NCBI GenBank assembly: GCA_965213765.1
Contig: OZ243926.1
Span: forward strand, 3,534,001-3,598,000
DNA length: 64,000 nt
Direction of reading: 5' to 3'
Source of the DNA: JAJDXO01 sp965213765
GTDB lineage: Bacteria > Pseudomonadota > Alphaproteobacteria > Rhodospirillales > UBA2165
Shown one piece after another: positions 7,585-15,839 of the stretch (the stretch's first letter is position 1; every line of letters starts with the position of its first letter). The notes under the pieces are model-generated. The model ran no database searches. It was given only the letters and a program-made list of their open reading frames with translations, and was not told the DNA's origin. Made by a program: the position numbers and the translations under genes.

Positions 7585-8421
7585 ATGACCGGCCCGATCC
7601 GCATCGCCTACGGCGACACACCGACCAGCTACGGCGAGCTGTCGATCCCCGGCGGAACGGGACCGTTCCCCGTGGTGATGATGCTGCATGGCGGGTGCTG
7701 GCTCGCCTCCCGCGGCGCCATGGAGGATTACCGCCGGATGGCCGCGGCGCTTCGCGGCGACGGCATCGCGACGTGGAACGTGGAGTACAGCCGGGTCGGC
7801 CATGATCATGGCGGCTGGCCCGGGACCTTTCGCGATCTGGGCGGCGCGCTGGATTATGTGGCGGTGCTCGCCGGGGCGCACCCCATCGACCTCGCCCGCG
7901 TGGTCATCCTGGGCCATTCGTCGGGCGGGCACTTCGGCGCCTGGCTGGCGGCACGGCCCAAACTGCCGGACGGCAGCGACATCAAAGGCGCGCCGAAGGT
8001 GGCGCCGGCCGGCGCGGTGATCAACGATGCCTTCATCGATCCCCGGGTGATCGACTCGAGGGGCGTCGACGGGGAGCTTTATTGCGGCGAGCCGATCATC
8101 GAGCGGCTGATCGGCGGGGATCCTTCGGAAAAGACGGACAGGATGCGGGAGATATCGCCCCTGGAGTGGCTGCCCTGGGGCATGCCGCAGGCCTACGTGG
8201 TGAGTTCCGGGCGCTATCCGGTGACCCCGTATCGGGCGCTGGCCCAAGGCCGGACAACCCTGGAGATGCCCGACTATCCGGCACTGGCGCGGGCCTCCGG
8301 CGACCCGATCGAGGTCGAAATCGTCGAGGATGCCGACCATTTCGACTTCATTCACGAACCCGGCACCGAGGGCTTCAAGGCGGTGCGCCGGGCAGTGGTG
8401 AAGATGGTCGGCCGGATTTAA
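7585..8421 (+). CDS. Alpha/beta hydrolase, kynurenine-formamidase/esterase-like
   Basis: 278-residue alpha/beta hydrolase of the BD-FAE/kynurenine formamidase type. The oxyanion motif is HGGCW (35-39), the nucleophile is Ser112 in GHSSGG, and the catalytic His lies in the C-terminal DADHFDFIH stretch. The start was set at the ATG just after the upstream stop, because the conserved part begins there and the longer frame overlaps the isochorismatase gene. With that hydrolase directly upstream it suggests a two-step opening or deamidation of a small molecule. No signal peptide is seen. Confidence 0.85.
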   Translation: MTGPIRIAYGDTPTSYGELSIPGGTGPFPVVMMLHGGCWLASRGAMEDYRRMAAALRGDGIATWNVEYSRVGHDHGGWPGTFRDLGGALDYVAVLAGAHPIDLARVVILGHSSGGHFGAWLAARPKLPDGSDIKGAPKVAPAGAVINDAFIDPRVIDSRGVDGELYCGEPIIERLIGGDPSEKTDRMREISPLEWLPWGMPQAYVVSSGRYPVTPYRALAQGRTTLEMPDYPALARASGDPIEVEIVEDADHFDFIHEPGTEGFKAVRRAVVKMVGRI

Positions 8422-8439
8422 ACCAAGGGAGAGGCAGTC

Positions 8440-8856
8440 ATGGAGAAAACCTATCAAGGGGCCTGTCATTGCGGACGGGTCCGGTTCGAGCTCACCGCCG
8501 ACATCGATCACGTGCGGGTCTGCGATTGCTCCATCTGCCGCAAGCGGGGCGCGCTGATCCACCGGGTGCCGGAGGACGCGGTCAAGCTGTTGACGCCGCT
8601 CGGCGACATGACCCCCTATGAATGGGGTTCCGGGACCGCCAAGGATTATTTCTGCCCCACCTGCGGCATCCTGCCGTTTCGCCGCCCGAGCATGCCCACC
8701 CGGGAAGAACTGGACGAGGGCAAGGCGCCGTTTACGGGCTGGGCGGTCAATGTCCGCTGCCTGGACGGGTTCGATATATTCGAAGCCGAAGAGCGCCGCA
8801 TCTATCGAATGGATACGGATGTGGCCGATATCCTGCCGGAGTCGCGAGACCTTTAG
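8440..8856 (+). CDS. GFA-domain zinc protein
   Basis: 138-residue protein with the glutathione-dependent formaldehyde-activating (Gfa/CENP-V) fold. Zinc ligands are visible as Cys9 and Cys11 (GACHCGRVRF), Cys28, Cys30 and Cys33 (CDCSICRKRG), and Cys72 and Cys75 (FCPTCGI). The family name derives from one S-(hydroxymethyl)glutathione synthase, and most members are of unknown function. It lies 18 bp after the alpha/beta hydrolase with its own AGGGAGAGG site, so it is probably the third gene of that transcript. Confidence 0.87.
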   Translation: MEKTYQGACHCGRVRFELTADIDHVRVCDCSICRKRGALIHRVPEDAVKLLTPLGDMTPYEWGSGTAKDYFCPTCGILPFRRPSMPTREELDEGKAPFTGWAVNVRCLDGFDIFEAEERRIYRMDTDVADILPESRDL

Positions 8857-9013
8857 ACGGCCGGGATCGGTTCCCAATCATCGAAATTCGGACGTCACGG
8901 TGTTGTGGCAATTTCCAACCAATGGGTTGAGTATTTGTATTGACTCCGCCGCCGATGAATGTTCCTGTTTTGTTCAAGCTAATGAACGTGTAACCAGCCA
9001 TCAGGAGGAATAA

Positions 9014-9493
9014 ATGGCCGACAGCTACGTCAATGAGGGCATGACCGCCGTGACGCCCTATCTGTACATGGAAAAGGCGGCCGAGGCGATCGGCTTCTAT
9101 GTCGAGAACTTCGGCGCCGAAGAGGTGATGCGCATGGACGGGCCCGGCGGCGTGATCATGCACGCCGAGATCGCCATCGGCGGCGCGCGCATCATGCTGG
9201 GCGACGCCAATCCCGACTGGGGCACCGCGAGTCCGAAGAGCCTCGAGGGCAGGTCGTCCTCGACGTTCATTTACGTGCCCGATGTGGATGCCACCATGAA
9301 GAAGGCGGAGAGCAACGGCGCCACCGTCGTCGAAGGTCCCCAGGACATGTTTTGGGGGGACCGCCTCGGCCGGATCATCGATCCGTTCGGTCACATGTGG
9401 GGCATTGCCACCCATGTGGAGGACGTCTCGCCCGGAGAGATGCGGAACCGCACCGAGGCCTTCATGAAGGAAATGGCCGGGGCGGGCGGTTAG
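9014..9493 (+). CDS. VOC/glyoxalase-family protein (PhnB-like)
   Basis: 159-residue vicinal-oxygen-chelate protein made of two beta-alpha-beta-beta-beta modules. It starts VTPYLYMEKAAEAIGFYVENFGAEE, has EIAIGGARIMLGD in the middle and ends with DRLGRIIDPFGHMWGIATHVEDV, where the His and Glu occupy usual metal positions. PhnB-like members of this fold have no agreed reaction. The start has a strong AGGAGGAATAA site. The 157 bp upstream are AT-richer and lack an ORF, so it probably has its own promoter there. Confidence 0.87.
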   Translation: MADSYVNEGMTAVTPYLYMEKAAEAIGFYVENFGAEEVMRMDGPGGVIMHAEIAIGGARIMLGDANPDWGTASPKSLEGRSSSTFIYVPDVDATMKKAESNGATVVEGPQDMFWGDRLGRIIDPFGHMWGIATHVEDVSPGEMRNRTEAFMKEMAGAGG

Positions 9494-9498
9494 GCAAC

Positions 9499-9655
9499 AA
9501 TGTTTTCCCTCACCCCAACCCTCTCAAGGAGGGAGAGGGATAGGGTGAGGGGGATTGTCAATTCACTCCCACCCCATTCTCTCATTGGCCCTCCCCCCTT
9601 CCAGCCTTCGTAGCCGAAGGCTGCTTCGGCGGACCGGGCCAAGGGGGAGGGAGCA
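9499..9655. repeat. Short mosaic repeat plus hairpin between convergent genes
   Basis: This gap separates the VOC gene and phhA, which face each other. It has a fragment of the dispersed repeat (CTCACCCCAACCCTCTCAAG, then GGGAGAGGG and GGGTGAGGG). It also has a perfect 9-bp hairpin, CAGCCTTCG (9602-9610) with CGAAGGCTG (9615-9623) and a TAGC loop. The hairpin could end transcription from both sides, although no T-run follows. Confidence 0.55.
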
Positions 9656-9656
9656 A

Positions 9657-10520
9657 TTACGCCGCCTTCTCCTCGAAATATTCCTGCGTGCCCCGGTGGA
9701 GGACCGTGTCCGTGTCTTCCACCGCCGGCGGCGTCAGTTCGGCGGCGGTTTCCAGGCGCTCGTACAGCGGCGCGAAGTCCTGGTAGCACTCGTCGAGCAA
9801 CGCCTCGAAACTGTCGATGACGAAGTAGGTCTGCTGATAATCGTCGATCCTGTAATCGGTGCGCATGACGCGCTCGGCGTCGAAGGCAATGCGGTTGGGG
9901 GACGGGTCATCGAGCGCGAAAACGCTCTCGCCCTTGGATGATACGATGCCGGCACCGTAGATGCGCAGGCTTTCATCTCCGTCCCGCGGGGCCTTCATCA
10001 GGCCGAACTCCACCGTGTACCAGTAAAGCCGCGCCAGATGATCGAGGGCGCCGAACTCGAGGGAGCGCAAGCCCCCCTCGCCATAGGCCGCCATGAAATC
10101 GGCGAACACCGGATGGGTGAGCATGGGCACATGGCCGAAGACATCGTGGAAGATGTCGGGCTCTTCGAGGTAGTCCATCTCCTCGGGCTTGCGGATGAAA
10201 CGCCCGGCCGGGAAGCGGCGTTCGGCCAGCATCCGGAAAAACGCCGCATCGGGCACCAGGTCGGGCACCGCCTCGACCGTCCAGCCGGTAAGCCCATGGA
10301 GCTTTTCGTTGAGGCGCCGGAAATCGGGGATACCGCCCTCGCCGAGATCCAGCTTGGTCAGACCGTCCATAAACGCATCCGCCGCGCGTCCGGGCAGCAT
10401 CTCCGCCTGGCGGCGGTACAGCCGCCGCCACATCCGGTGCTCGGCATCGGTATACCGCTCCCAATCCTGGGGAATGGTGTAGTCCCGATCGAGATCGGTG
10501 GTGTGTTTCGGCGATCCCAT
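9657..10520 (-). CDS. phhA: Phenylalanine 4-monooxygenase
   Basis: Pterin-dependent aromatic amino acid hydroxylase converting L-phenylalanine to L-tyrosine, 287 residues, the bacterial single-domain length. Iron ligands are His125 and His130 in DIFHDVFGHVP and Glu171 in YWYTVEFGL. The substrate-binding RFIRKPEEMDYLEEPD stretch precedes them. It is divergent from an Lrp/AsnC regulator across an AT-rich gap, an arrangement that suggests control of phenylalanine catabolism by that regulator. No pterin carbinolamine dehydratase gene is seen nearby. Confidence 0.95.
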   Translation of the reverse strand: MGSPKHTTDLDRDYTIPQDWERYTDAEHRMWRRLYRRQAEMLPGRAADAFMDGLTKLDLGEGGIPDFRRLNEKLHGLTGWTVEAVPDLVPDAAFFRMLAERRFPAGRFIRKPEEMDYLEEPDIFHDVFGHVPMLTHPVFADFMAAYGEGGLRSLEFGALDHLARLYWYTVEFGLMKAPRDGDESLRIYGAGIVSSKGESVFALDDPSPNRIAFDAERVMRTDYRIDDYQQTYFVIDSFEALLDECYQDFAPLYERLETAAELTPPAVEDTDTVLHRGTQEYFEEKAA

Positions 10521-10669
10521 TGAGCTGTCTCCCGCGTTCGATCCGTTGGGTCACTTTCGGCCAGGATACGGAAGAACCACGGTCAGGTGTGACCTATTAT
10601 AGACTATATATCGATTAATTGTGTCATAAATTTATTTATAATTACATAATTCGACGATAATATGACCTC
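10521..10669. promoter_or_regulatory. AT-rich divergent control region, phhA / lrp-like
   Basis: The stretch 10585-10665 is far richer in A and T than its surroundings (for example ATAAATTTATTTATAATTAC). It separates two divergent starts, and such DNA suits Lrp-type binding and overlapping promoters. No exact operator can be assigned by eye. Confidence 0.5.
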
Positions 10670-11140
10670 ATGGACCTTTCCGCCACCGACTTGAAGATCA
10701 TCGACGTGCTCCAGACCGACGGACGGATCAGCAATGTGGACCTCGCCGAACGGGTGGGCATGTCGCCATCCCCCTGCCTTCGCCGGGTCAAGGCGCTGCG
10801 GGACGCGGGCGTGATTTCGGGATATGCGGGTCTGGTGGACCGGCGGGCCATCGGCCTCGGGGTGCGGGCGGCCTGCCACGTGAAGCTCCGCGACCACGCC
10901 GAAGACAAGGTCAACGCGTTCGTCGCCGACGTGATGGCCATGGAGGAGGTGACGGCCTTCTTCTCGCTCACCGGCAAGTCCGATTTCCTGCTGATGGTGA
11001 TGGCGACCGACCTCGACGCCTACGGCCGTTTCGCCACCCATCGTCTGTTGCGTCTCCCCAACGTGCAGGAGGTGGAATCGTCACTGGTGCTCGAAACCTA
11101 CAAGAACTCGACGGCGCTGCCGCTTTCCCACCTCAAATAG
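10670..11140 (+). CDS. Lrp/AsnC-family transcriptional regulator
   Basis: 156-residue regulator. The N-terminal winged-helix domain reads LSATDLKIIDVLQTDGR, followed by the recognition part VGMSPSPCLRRVKALRDAGVI. The C-terminal RAM effector domain includes VTAFFSLTGKSDFLLMVMATD. Family members bind amino acids and act as dimers or octamers. Being divergent from phhA, it most likely senses an aromatic amino acid and controls that gene and itself. Confidence 0.92.
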   Translation: MDLSATDLKIIDVLQTDGRISNVDLAERVGMSPSPCLRRVKALRDAGVISGYAGLVDRRAIGLGVRAACHVKLRDHAEDKVNAFVADVMAMEEVTAFFSLTGKSDFLLMVMATDLDAYGRFATHRLLRLPNVQEVESSLVLETYKNSTALPLSHLK

Positions 11141-11212
11141 CCGCGGCGCGCTTGCCCGTCCGGCCGGGCTCCCCGATACTTCCGAAAACCTTTACCCAGG
11201 GGAGGAAGCCCG

Positions 11213-12280
11213 ATGTCCGACCGTTATCCCGCCATGCCGCCGCGCGACCCCAATCCGCCCTACAAGCGGATCGCCACCGAGGAGGCGTGGCTGCCCCCCG
11301 ATATGATGCGGATGTATCTGAAGGAACTCGATGATAAGAGCATCGACGACCCCGGCTTCCATAGCCTGTGGGGTTTCTTCGCCGGCTCGACCCCGAAGGC
11401 CAAGGATCACTCCCGGCGCATCCAGAGCCTGGGCGAAGAGCGCATTTCCGACATGGACAGCTCCGGCATCGACATCGCGGTGGTGTCGTTGACCGCGCCC
11501 GGTGTGCAGTTGTTCGACCCGGCGACCGCCAGCGCCCTGGCGATCAGCGCAAACGACCAGCTGGCCGAGGGCATCGCCCAACATCCCGGCCGCTATGTCG
11601 GCCTCGCCGCGTTCAGTCCGCTGGACCCGGCCAACGCCGCCAAGGAGTTGGAGCGCGGTGTCGGCAAGCTGGGACTCCGGGGCGGTATCGTCAACTCCCA
11701 CACCCTCGGCACCTACATGGACGACGAGCGGTACTGGGAGATCTTCGAGGCGGCCGAGGCGCTGGATGTCCCCATCTACCTCCACCCCCAGACCCCGTCG
11801 CCGCAGATGATCGAGCCGTTCCTGAAGCGCGGTCTGGACGCGGCGGTCTACGGCTTCGCCTGCGAGACCGGACTTCACGCGCTCAGGCTGATGGTCGCCG
11901 GGCTTTTCGACAAATTTCCCAAGCTGCAAATCGTCCTCGGTCATTGCGGCGAGGCGTTGCCCTACTGGCTCTACCGCATCGACTTCATGCACGGCCACAT
12001 TTCCGTCAACCCCCGGTATGAACATGTGGGCCCGCTGAAGCGCCGGGCCTGGGACTACCTGATCGACAACTTCCACTACACCTCCTCGGGCGTCGGCTGG
12101 GGACCGCCGATCAAGTTCTGCCAGGAAGTGATCGGCGTCGACCGGATGATGTACGCCATGGACTACCCCTGGCAGTTCGTTCCCGAAGAGGTCGGCGCGC
12201 TGGACGCCATGGACATCGACGGCGGCGCCAAGAAGGCGTTCTTTGAGGACAACGCCCGCAAGCTATTCAAGATCGACTAA
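11213..12280 (+). CDS. Amidohydrolase-2 (ACMSD-like) family decarboxylase/hydrolase
   Basis: 355-residue TIM-barrel metalloenzyme of the amidohydrolase-2 group, which includes non-oxidative aromatic acid decarboxylases. The first metal motif reads ATEEAW, with Ala where many relatives have His (EEH); the same EEA form is known in the 5-carboxyvanillate decarboxylase type. Later ligands fit YLHPQTP (His), HCGEALP (His) and YAMDYPW (Asp). Its start has GGGGAGGAAG upstream. The substrate is unknown. A second, more distant member lies at 19409-20380. Confidence 0.85.
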   Translation: MSDRYPAMPPRDPNPPYKRIATEEAWLPPDMMRMYLKELDDKSIDDPGFHSLWGFFAGSTPKAKDHSRRIQSLGEERISDMDSSGIDIAVVSLTAPGVQLFDPATASALAISANDQLAEGIAQHPGRYVGLAAFSPLDPANAAKELERGVGKLGLRGGIVNSHTLGTYMDDERYWEIFEAAEALDVPIYLHPQTPSPQMIEPFLKRGLDAAVYGFACETGLHALRLMVAGLFDKFPKLQIVLGHCGEALPYWLYRIDFMHGHISVNPRYEHVGPLKRRAWDYLIDNFHYTSSGVGWGPPIKFCQEVIGVDRMMYAMDYPWQFVPEEVGALDAMDIDGGAKKAFFEDNARKLFKID

Positions 12281-12414
12281 CCTGCCATCTTCTCTCGTCA
12301 GCGATCCCGCCCCGCCCGCAACGGATCGCCGCGCCGCCCGTGCCCGGCGGCGAGCCGGTGCGGCAATTGGCCGCCGGGCGGGCCCCCGAGGCCGGGATCG
12401 GCTGATGGGTCCGC

Positions 12415-13014
12415 TTATTCGGCGGCGTGCTTGCCGACGCTCCATCCGCTTTGCGTCAGATGGTCGTCCCCGTACCGGGTCGGGATGGCTTCCAACTCCG
12501 TCGCCATTGTGTCGTTCCACCGGTTCAAGAAGCCGAACACGGCGACCTGGCCGACCAGTTCGACGATCTGACGGTCGGTAAAATGTTTCTTGAGTTCCTC
12601 GAAATCCTCATCGGTGACCATGTTGGGCACCGAGGCGGCGGACTGGGCCACTCGAAGCGCCGCCCGCTCGGCGTCGGTGAACAGCGGGCTGGTCTCGTAC
12701 TCGAAGGCCGCCTCGATCTTCTCGGCCGGAATGCCGCCCGACCGGGTCGCCTGAAAGCCCGTATGGGCGGCGCAGTACTGGCAGCCGGATGAGACGCTGG
12801 CCACATAGCTGACCAGCCGCTTGATGCCCACCGGCAGTTCCGTATCGCCGAAGTTTACCGTCCGCGCGAGCTGCAGGAAGGCCTCGGCGAGTTCCGGCCA
12901 ATGGGCCATGGTCTTGAAACTGTTGGCCGGAAAACCCATGTTTTCCGTCGACTTGGCGATCAGGCCCTTGACGAAATCATTGGCGTCCGGATCGAGAGGT
13001 TGGATACGGGGCAT
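12415..13014 (-). CDS. Carboxymuconolactone decarboxylase/AhpD-like protein
   Basis: 199-residue all-helical protein of the AhpD-like superfamily, peroxidase-related type. The redox CxxC motif with following His is SGCQYCAAHT. The start at 13014 has GGGAG 8 nt upstream and the family alignment begins at MPRIQPL. Members either reduce peroxides or decarboxylate lactones; the CxxC plus His form favours a peroxidase-like role. It is convergent with the amidohydrolase, and the 134 bp between them are GC-rich with no feature that I recognise. Confidence 0.85.
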   Translation of the reverse strand: MPRIQPLDPDANDFVKGLIAKSTENMGFPANSFKTMAHWPELAEAFLQLARTVNFGDTELPVGIKRLVSYVASVSSGCQYCAAHTGFQATRSGGIPAEKIEAAFEYETSPLFTDAERAALRVAQSAASVPNMVTDEDFEELKKHFTDRQIVELVGQVAVFGFLNRWNDTMATELEAIPTRYGDDHLTQSGWSVGKHAAE

Positions 13015-13114
13015 GCTGCCGCTCCCTGGGATTATTCGTTTGTCCGGCGCAGGATATGACAGGCCCCGAAGACCCACAAACGGCAAAAGGCTGTTTTCCG
13101 CTTGGTGAAAAGCC

Positions 13115-14092
13115 CTACGGCATCAGGATCGACGAGCCGGTGGTCTTGCCGGCTTCCGTGTCCTCGTGCGCCCGCACCGCATCATCGAGGGCGTACCTCT
13201 GGCCGATATTCACCTGGATACCGCCGGAGCGGATCATGTCGAAGACCGAGTTCGCCGACATCACCAGATCTTCGCGCTTGGCCGTATAGGTGGCGACGGT
13301 GGGCCGGGTGAAGTAAAGCGAATCCCGTTTCTGCAGGATCGGCGGATCGACCGCCGGCATGGGCCCGCCGGTGGTGCCGAAGGAAATAAAGAAGCCCCGG
13401 GGACCCAAGCAGTCGAGAGTCTGCTCATAGGTCGGACCGCCGATCGGGTCGTAGGCCACCGGCACGCCCTCGCCGCCGGTGATCTCCCTGACCCGGCCCG
13501 CCACGTCTTCCTTGGTGAAGTCGATGACCTCCGAATAGCCGTTGGCGCGGGCGAGCCCGCACTTTTCGCCGCCGCCGTCGACGCCGATCATATAGGCGCC
13601 CTTGGCGTTGCCCCACTGGCCGGCCAACGTGCCGACACCGCCGCCGGAGCCCAGGAACAGGACCTTCTCGTCCTTCTTGATGTCGTAGCAGCGGTTCAAC
13701 AGGTACTCGACGGTCATGCCCTTGAACAGGGTCGCCGCGCACTGTTCATCGGAGATGTCGTCGGGCAGCGCCACCACGCGGACCGCCGGGAAGTTGCGAT
13801 ACTCGGCGTAGGCGCCGCAGGGCGCGGTGGCGTATGCCACCCGCTGGCCCACCTCGAACCCGGTGACGTCGGCGCCGAGCGCCGAGACCGTGCCCGCCGC
13901 TTCGAGGCCGATTCCGCTCGGCAGTTCGAGGGGATAGAGGCCCGAGCGCTGATAGATATCCATGAAATTAAAGCCGATGACGTTCTGCTTGATCTGCACT
14001 TCACCGGGTCCCGGGCCAACCATGTCCCGGGTCTCAACGGACATCACCGAGGGCGCCCCCTGTTCGGCAAGCATTAGGACGCGGTTCTGCAC
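13115..14092 (-). CDS. NADPH:quinone oxidoreductase-type MDR dehydrogenase
   Basis: 325-residue medium-chain reductase without structural zinc cysteines, the classic quinone reductase length. The N-terminal GroES-like domain has GPGEVQIKQNVIGFNFMDIYQRSGLYP. The Rossmann domain has LGSGGGVGTLAGQW for NADPH. The start is GTG at 14092, giving MQNRVLMLAEQGAP, with GAGGGAGAG upstream; a longer frame to 14356 has no family residues. It probably reduces a quinone or an enone. It is divergent from the dehydratase gene at 14199. Confidence 0.9.
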   Translation of the reverse strand: MQNRVLMLAEQGAPSVMSVETRDMVGPGPGEVQIKQNVIGFNFMDIYQRSGLYPLELPSGIGLEAAGTVSALGADVTGFEVGQRVAYATAPCGAYAEYRNFPAVRVVALPDDISDEQCAATLFKGMTVEYLLNRCYDIKKDEKVLFLGSGGGVGTLAGQWGNAKGAYMIGVDGGGEKCGLARANGYSEVIDFTKEDVAGRVREITGGEGVPVAYDPIGGPTYEQTLDCLGPRGFFISFGTTGGPMPAVDPPILQKRDSLYFTRPTVATYTAKREDLVMSANSVFDMIRSGGIQVNIGQRYALDDAVRAHEDTEAGKTTGSSILMP

Positions 14093-14198
14093 TGAAATCT
14101 CTCCCTCTGAAAATACGATTTGCCGTTCTGGAAACGGCTCAACGGGGGCATGATTATCGCGGCAATTTCGGCGGGTCAAACAGGGAGGCGGGAGAGGC

Positions 14199-15365
14199 GT
14201 GCGCATCACTGAAATTCGCGAGAAAGCGGTCAAGCTGGATGTGAATATCCGCAACGCCGTGTTCTCGTTCGACGACATGACGACGTCGATCGTCGCCGTG
14301 ATCACCGATGTCGTCCGGGACGGCGCGCCGGTGACCGGATTCGCTTTCAACTCCACGGGGCGTTATGCCTGCGGCGCACAGATGCGGGACCGGTTCATTC
14401 CCCGGATTTTGCGCCGAGACCCGGACAGTCTGGTGGATGAGGCGCGGGGAAACTTCGATCCCGATGCGGTGCTGCGGGCCATGATGTCCGGTGAGAAGCC
14501 GGCCGGTGACCTGGAGCGCTCGGTGGGTATCGGCACCATCGAGGTGGCGCTCTGGGATGCGATGGCGAAGATCGAGGCCGTACCGCTCCATCGGCTGATT
14601 GCCGAACGCTATGGCGACGGCACGGCTCCCAGCAATGTTTTCTGCTATGTCGGCGGCGGGTGGTACTCGCCCGGCGAGACGCCGGAAAGCCTGATGGATG
14701 AAATGCGCGGCTATCTCGACCGGGGCTACACCCTGGTGAAGGCCAAGGTCGGCGGGCTCTCCATCGACGACGATGTGCGCCGCATCGAGACTATCCTCTC
14801 GGTCCTCGACGGCGGCCACCAGCTGGCCGTTGACGCCAATTGCGGGCTGAGCCCGGAGCGCGCCCTTGAATACGCGGAGCGCCTGAAGCCGTTCGGTCTC
14901 CGCTGGTTCGAGGAGCCGGTCCATCCCGCCGATTTCGACGCCACGTCCGAGTTCGTCGCGGCCTACGGAAATCCGGCGGCGGCGGCGGAAAACCTGTTCA
15001 GCGTCGAGGATTTCCGCAACCTGTTCCGCTACGCCGGGTTCCGGCCCGGCACCGATGTGGTCAATATCGATGTGCCGCAGAGCTACGGGATCGGGACCTG
15101 CGCAAGAATACTGGAGACCGGCAGGCCGTTTGGCTGGGCGCCGGCTTCGTTCATTCCCCACGGCGGCAACCAGATGTCGCTCGCCTGCGCGCTCGGTTTC
15201 GGCATGGGCATGTGCGAATCCTACCCCGACGTCTTCGGCGCGTTCTCCGGCTATGCCGACGATGCCGAGGTCCGGGGCGGCTATCTTCCCGCGCCCCAAT
15301 TGCCGGGCATCGGCTTCGAAGGGCAGAACGAGCTTTATTCGCTGTTCCGGGAATTGGCCGGCTAG
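14199..15365 (+). CDS. Enolase-superfamily acid-sugar dehydratase, D-tartrate dehydratase-like
   Basis: 388-residue enolase-superfamily enzyme. It shows the capping-domain start MRITEIREKAV, a Lys pair in LVKAKVGG, the metal sites VDANCG and WFEEPV, Glu in AAAENLFS, and a general His in FIPHGGNQ. Order and motifs resemble the D-tartrate dehydratase described in Bradyrhizobium, including GIGFEG near the end. The likely reaction is dehydration of a tartrate-like acid to a 2-oxo acid. The start is GTG at 14199 after GGGAGGCGGGAGAG. The genes downstream (NTF2-like, aminotransferase) may use the product. A decayed tail of a similar gene lies at 17311-17358. Confidence 0.82.
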   Translation: MRITEIREKAVKLDVNIRNAVFSFDDMTTSIVAVITDVVRDGAPVTGFAFNSTGRYACGAQMRDRFIPRILRRDPDSLVDEARGNFDPDAVLRAMMSGEKPAGDLERSVGIGTIEVALWDAMAKIEAVPLHRLIAERYGDGTAPSNVFCYVGGGWYSPGETPESLMDEMRGYLDRGYTLVKAKVGGLSIDDDVRRIETILSVLDGGHQLAVDANCGLSPERALEYAERLKPFGLRWFEEPVHPADFDATSEFVAAYGNPAAAAENLFSVEDFRNLFRYAGFRPGTDVVNIDVPQSYGIGTCARILETGRPFGWAPASFIPHGGNQMSLACALGFGMGMCESYPDVFGAFSGYADDAEVRGGYLPAPQLPGIGFEGQNELYSLFRELAG

Positions 15366-15447
15366 TCTTTCCCCGCGCTGACCGCATAGAGGGGTTCGCC
15401 ATGGCCGCCGCCACCGGATATAAACGATGGACGTGGAAGGAGACGGT

Positions 15448-15822
15448 ATGGCTGAGACCTCCAAGGACGAGTTGGATATCGTTGCCGTAATCGAGGGATA
15501 CATCGCGGGTTACATCAACGCGGATCTTCCCGCTCTTCGCGGCGCATTTGCGAGCGATGCCGTCATGAACGGATATGTGGACGAAAGGCTTGTCACCGGA
15601 ACGCCCGAACCTTTTTTCAGGCAGGTCGGGTCGAACCCGCCGCTCGGATCATCCGGATTCGACCTCGACTACGACATCGAGCACCTCTCGGTCACAAACA
15701 ATGCGGCGTCGGTGGTGTTGAGGGAAACCGGCTTCGGGCGACACAACTTTACCGACTACATGCATTTGCTGAAAAGAGACGGGGTCTGGAAAATCGTCAG
15801 CAAGACCTTTTCGACCTACTAG
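15448..15822 (+). CDS. NTF2-like (putative lumazine-binding) protein
   Basis: 124-residue cone-fold protein of the NTF2/SnoaL-like superfamily: VIEGYIAGYINADLPALRGAFA at the N-terminus and GVWKIVSKTFSTY at the end. Such proteins act as small enzymes or binding proteins with unpredictable ligands. The ATG at 15448 has GGAAGGAG 6 nt upstream, better than the ATG at 15427. It lies between the dehydratase and aminotransferase on the same strand, with short gaps, so it is probably part of one operon. Confidence 0.8.
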   Translation: MAETSKDELDIVAVIEGYIAGYINADLPALRGAFASDAVMNGYVDERLVTGTPEPFFRQVGSNPPLGSSGFDLDYDIEHLSVTNNAASVVLRETGFGRHNFTDYMHLLKRDGVWKIVSKTFSTY

Positions 15823-15839
15823 AGGCGGAGGCTACGGAC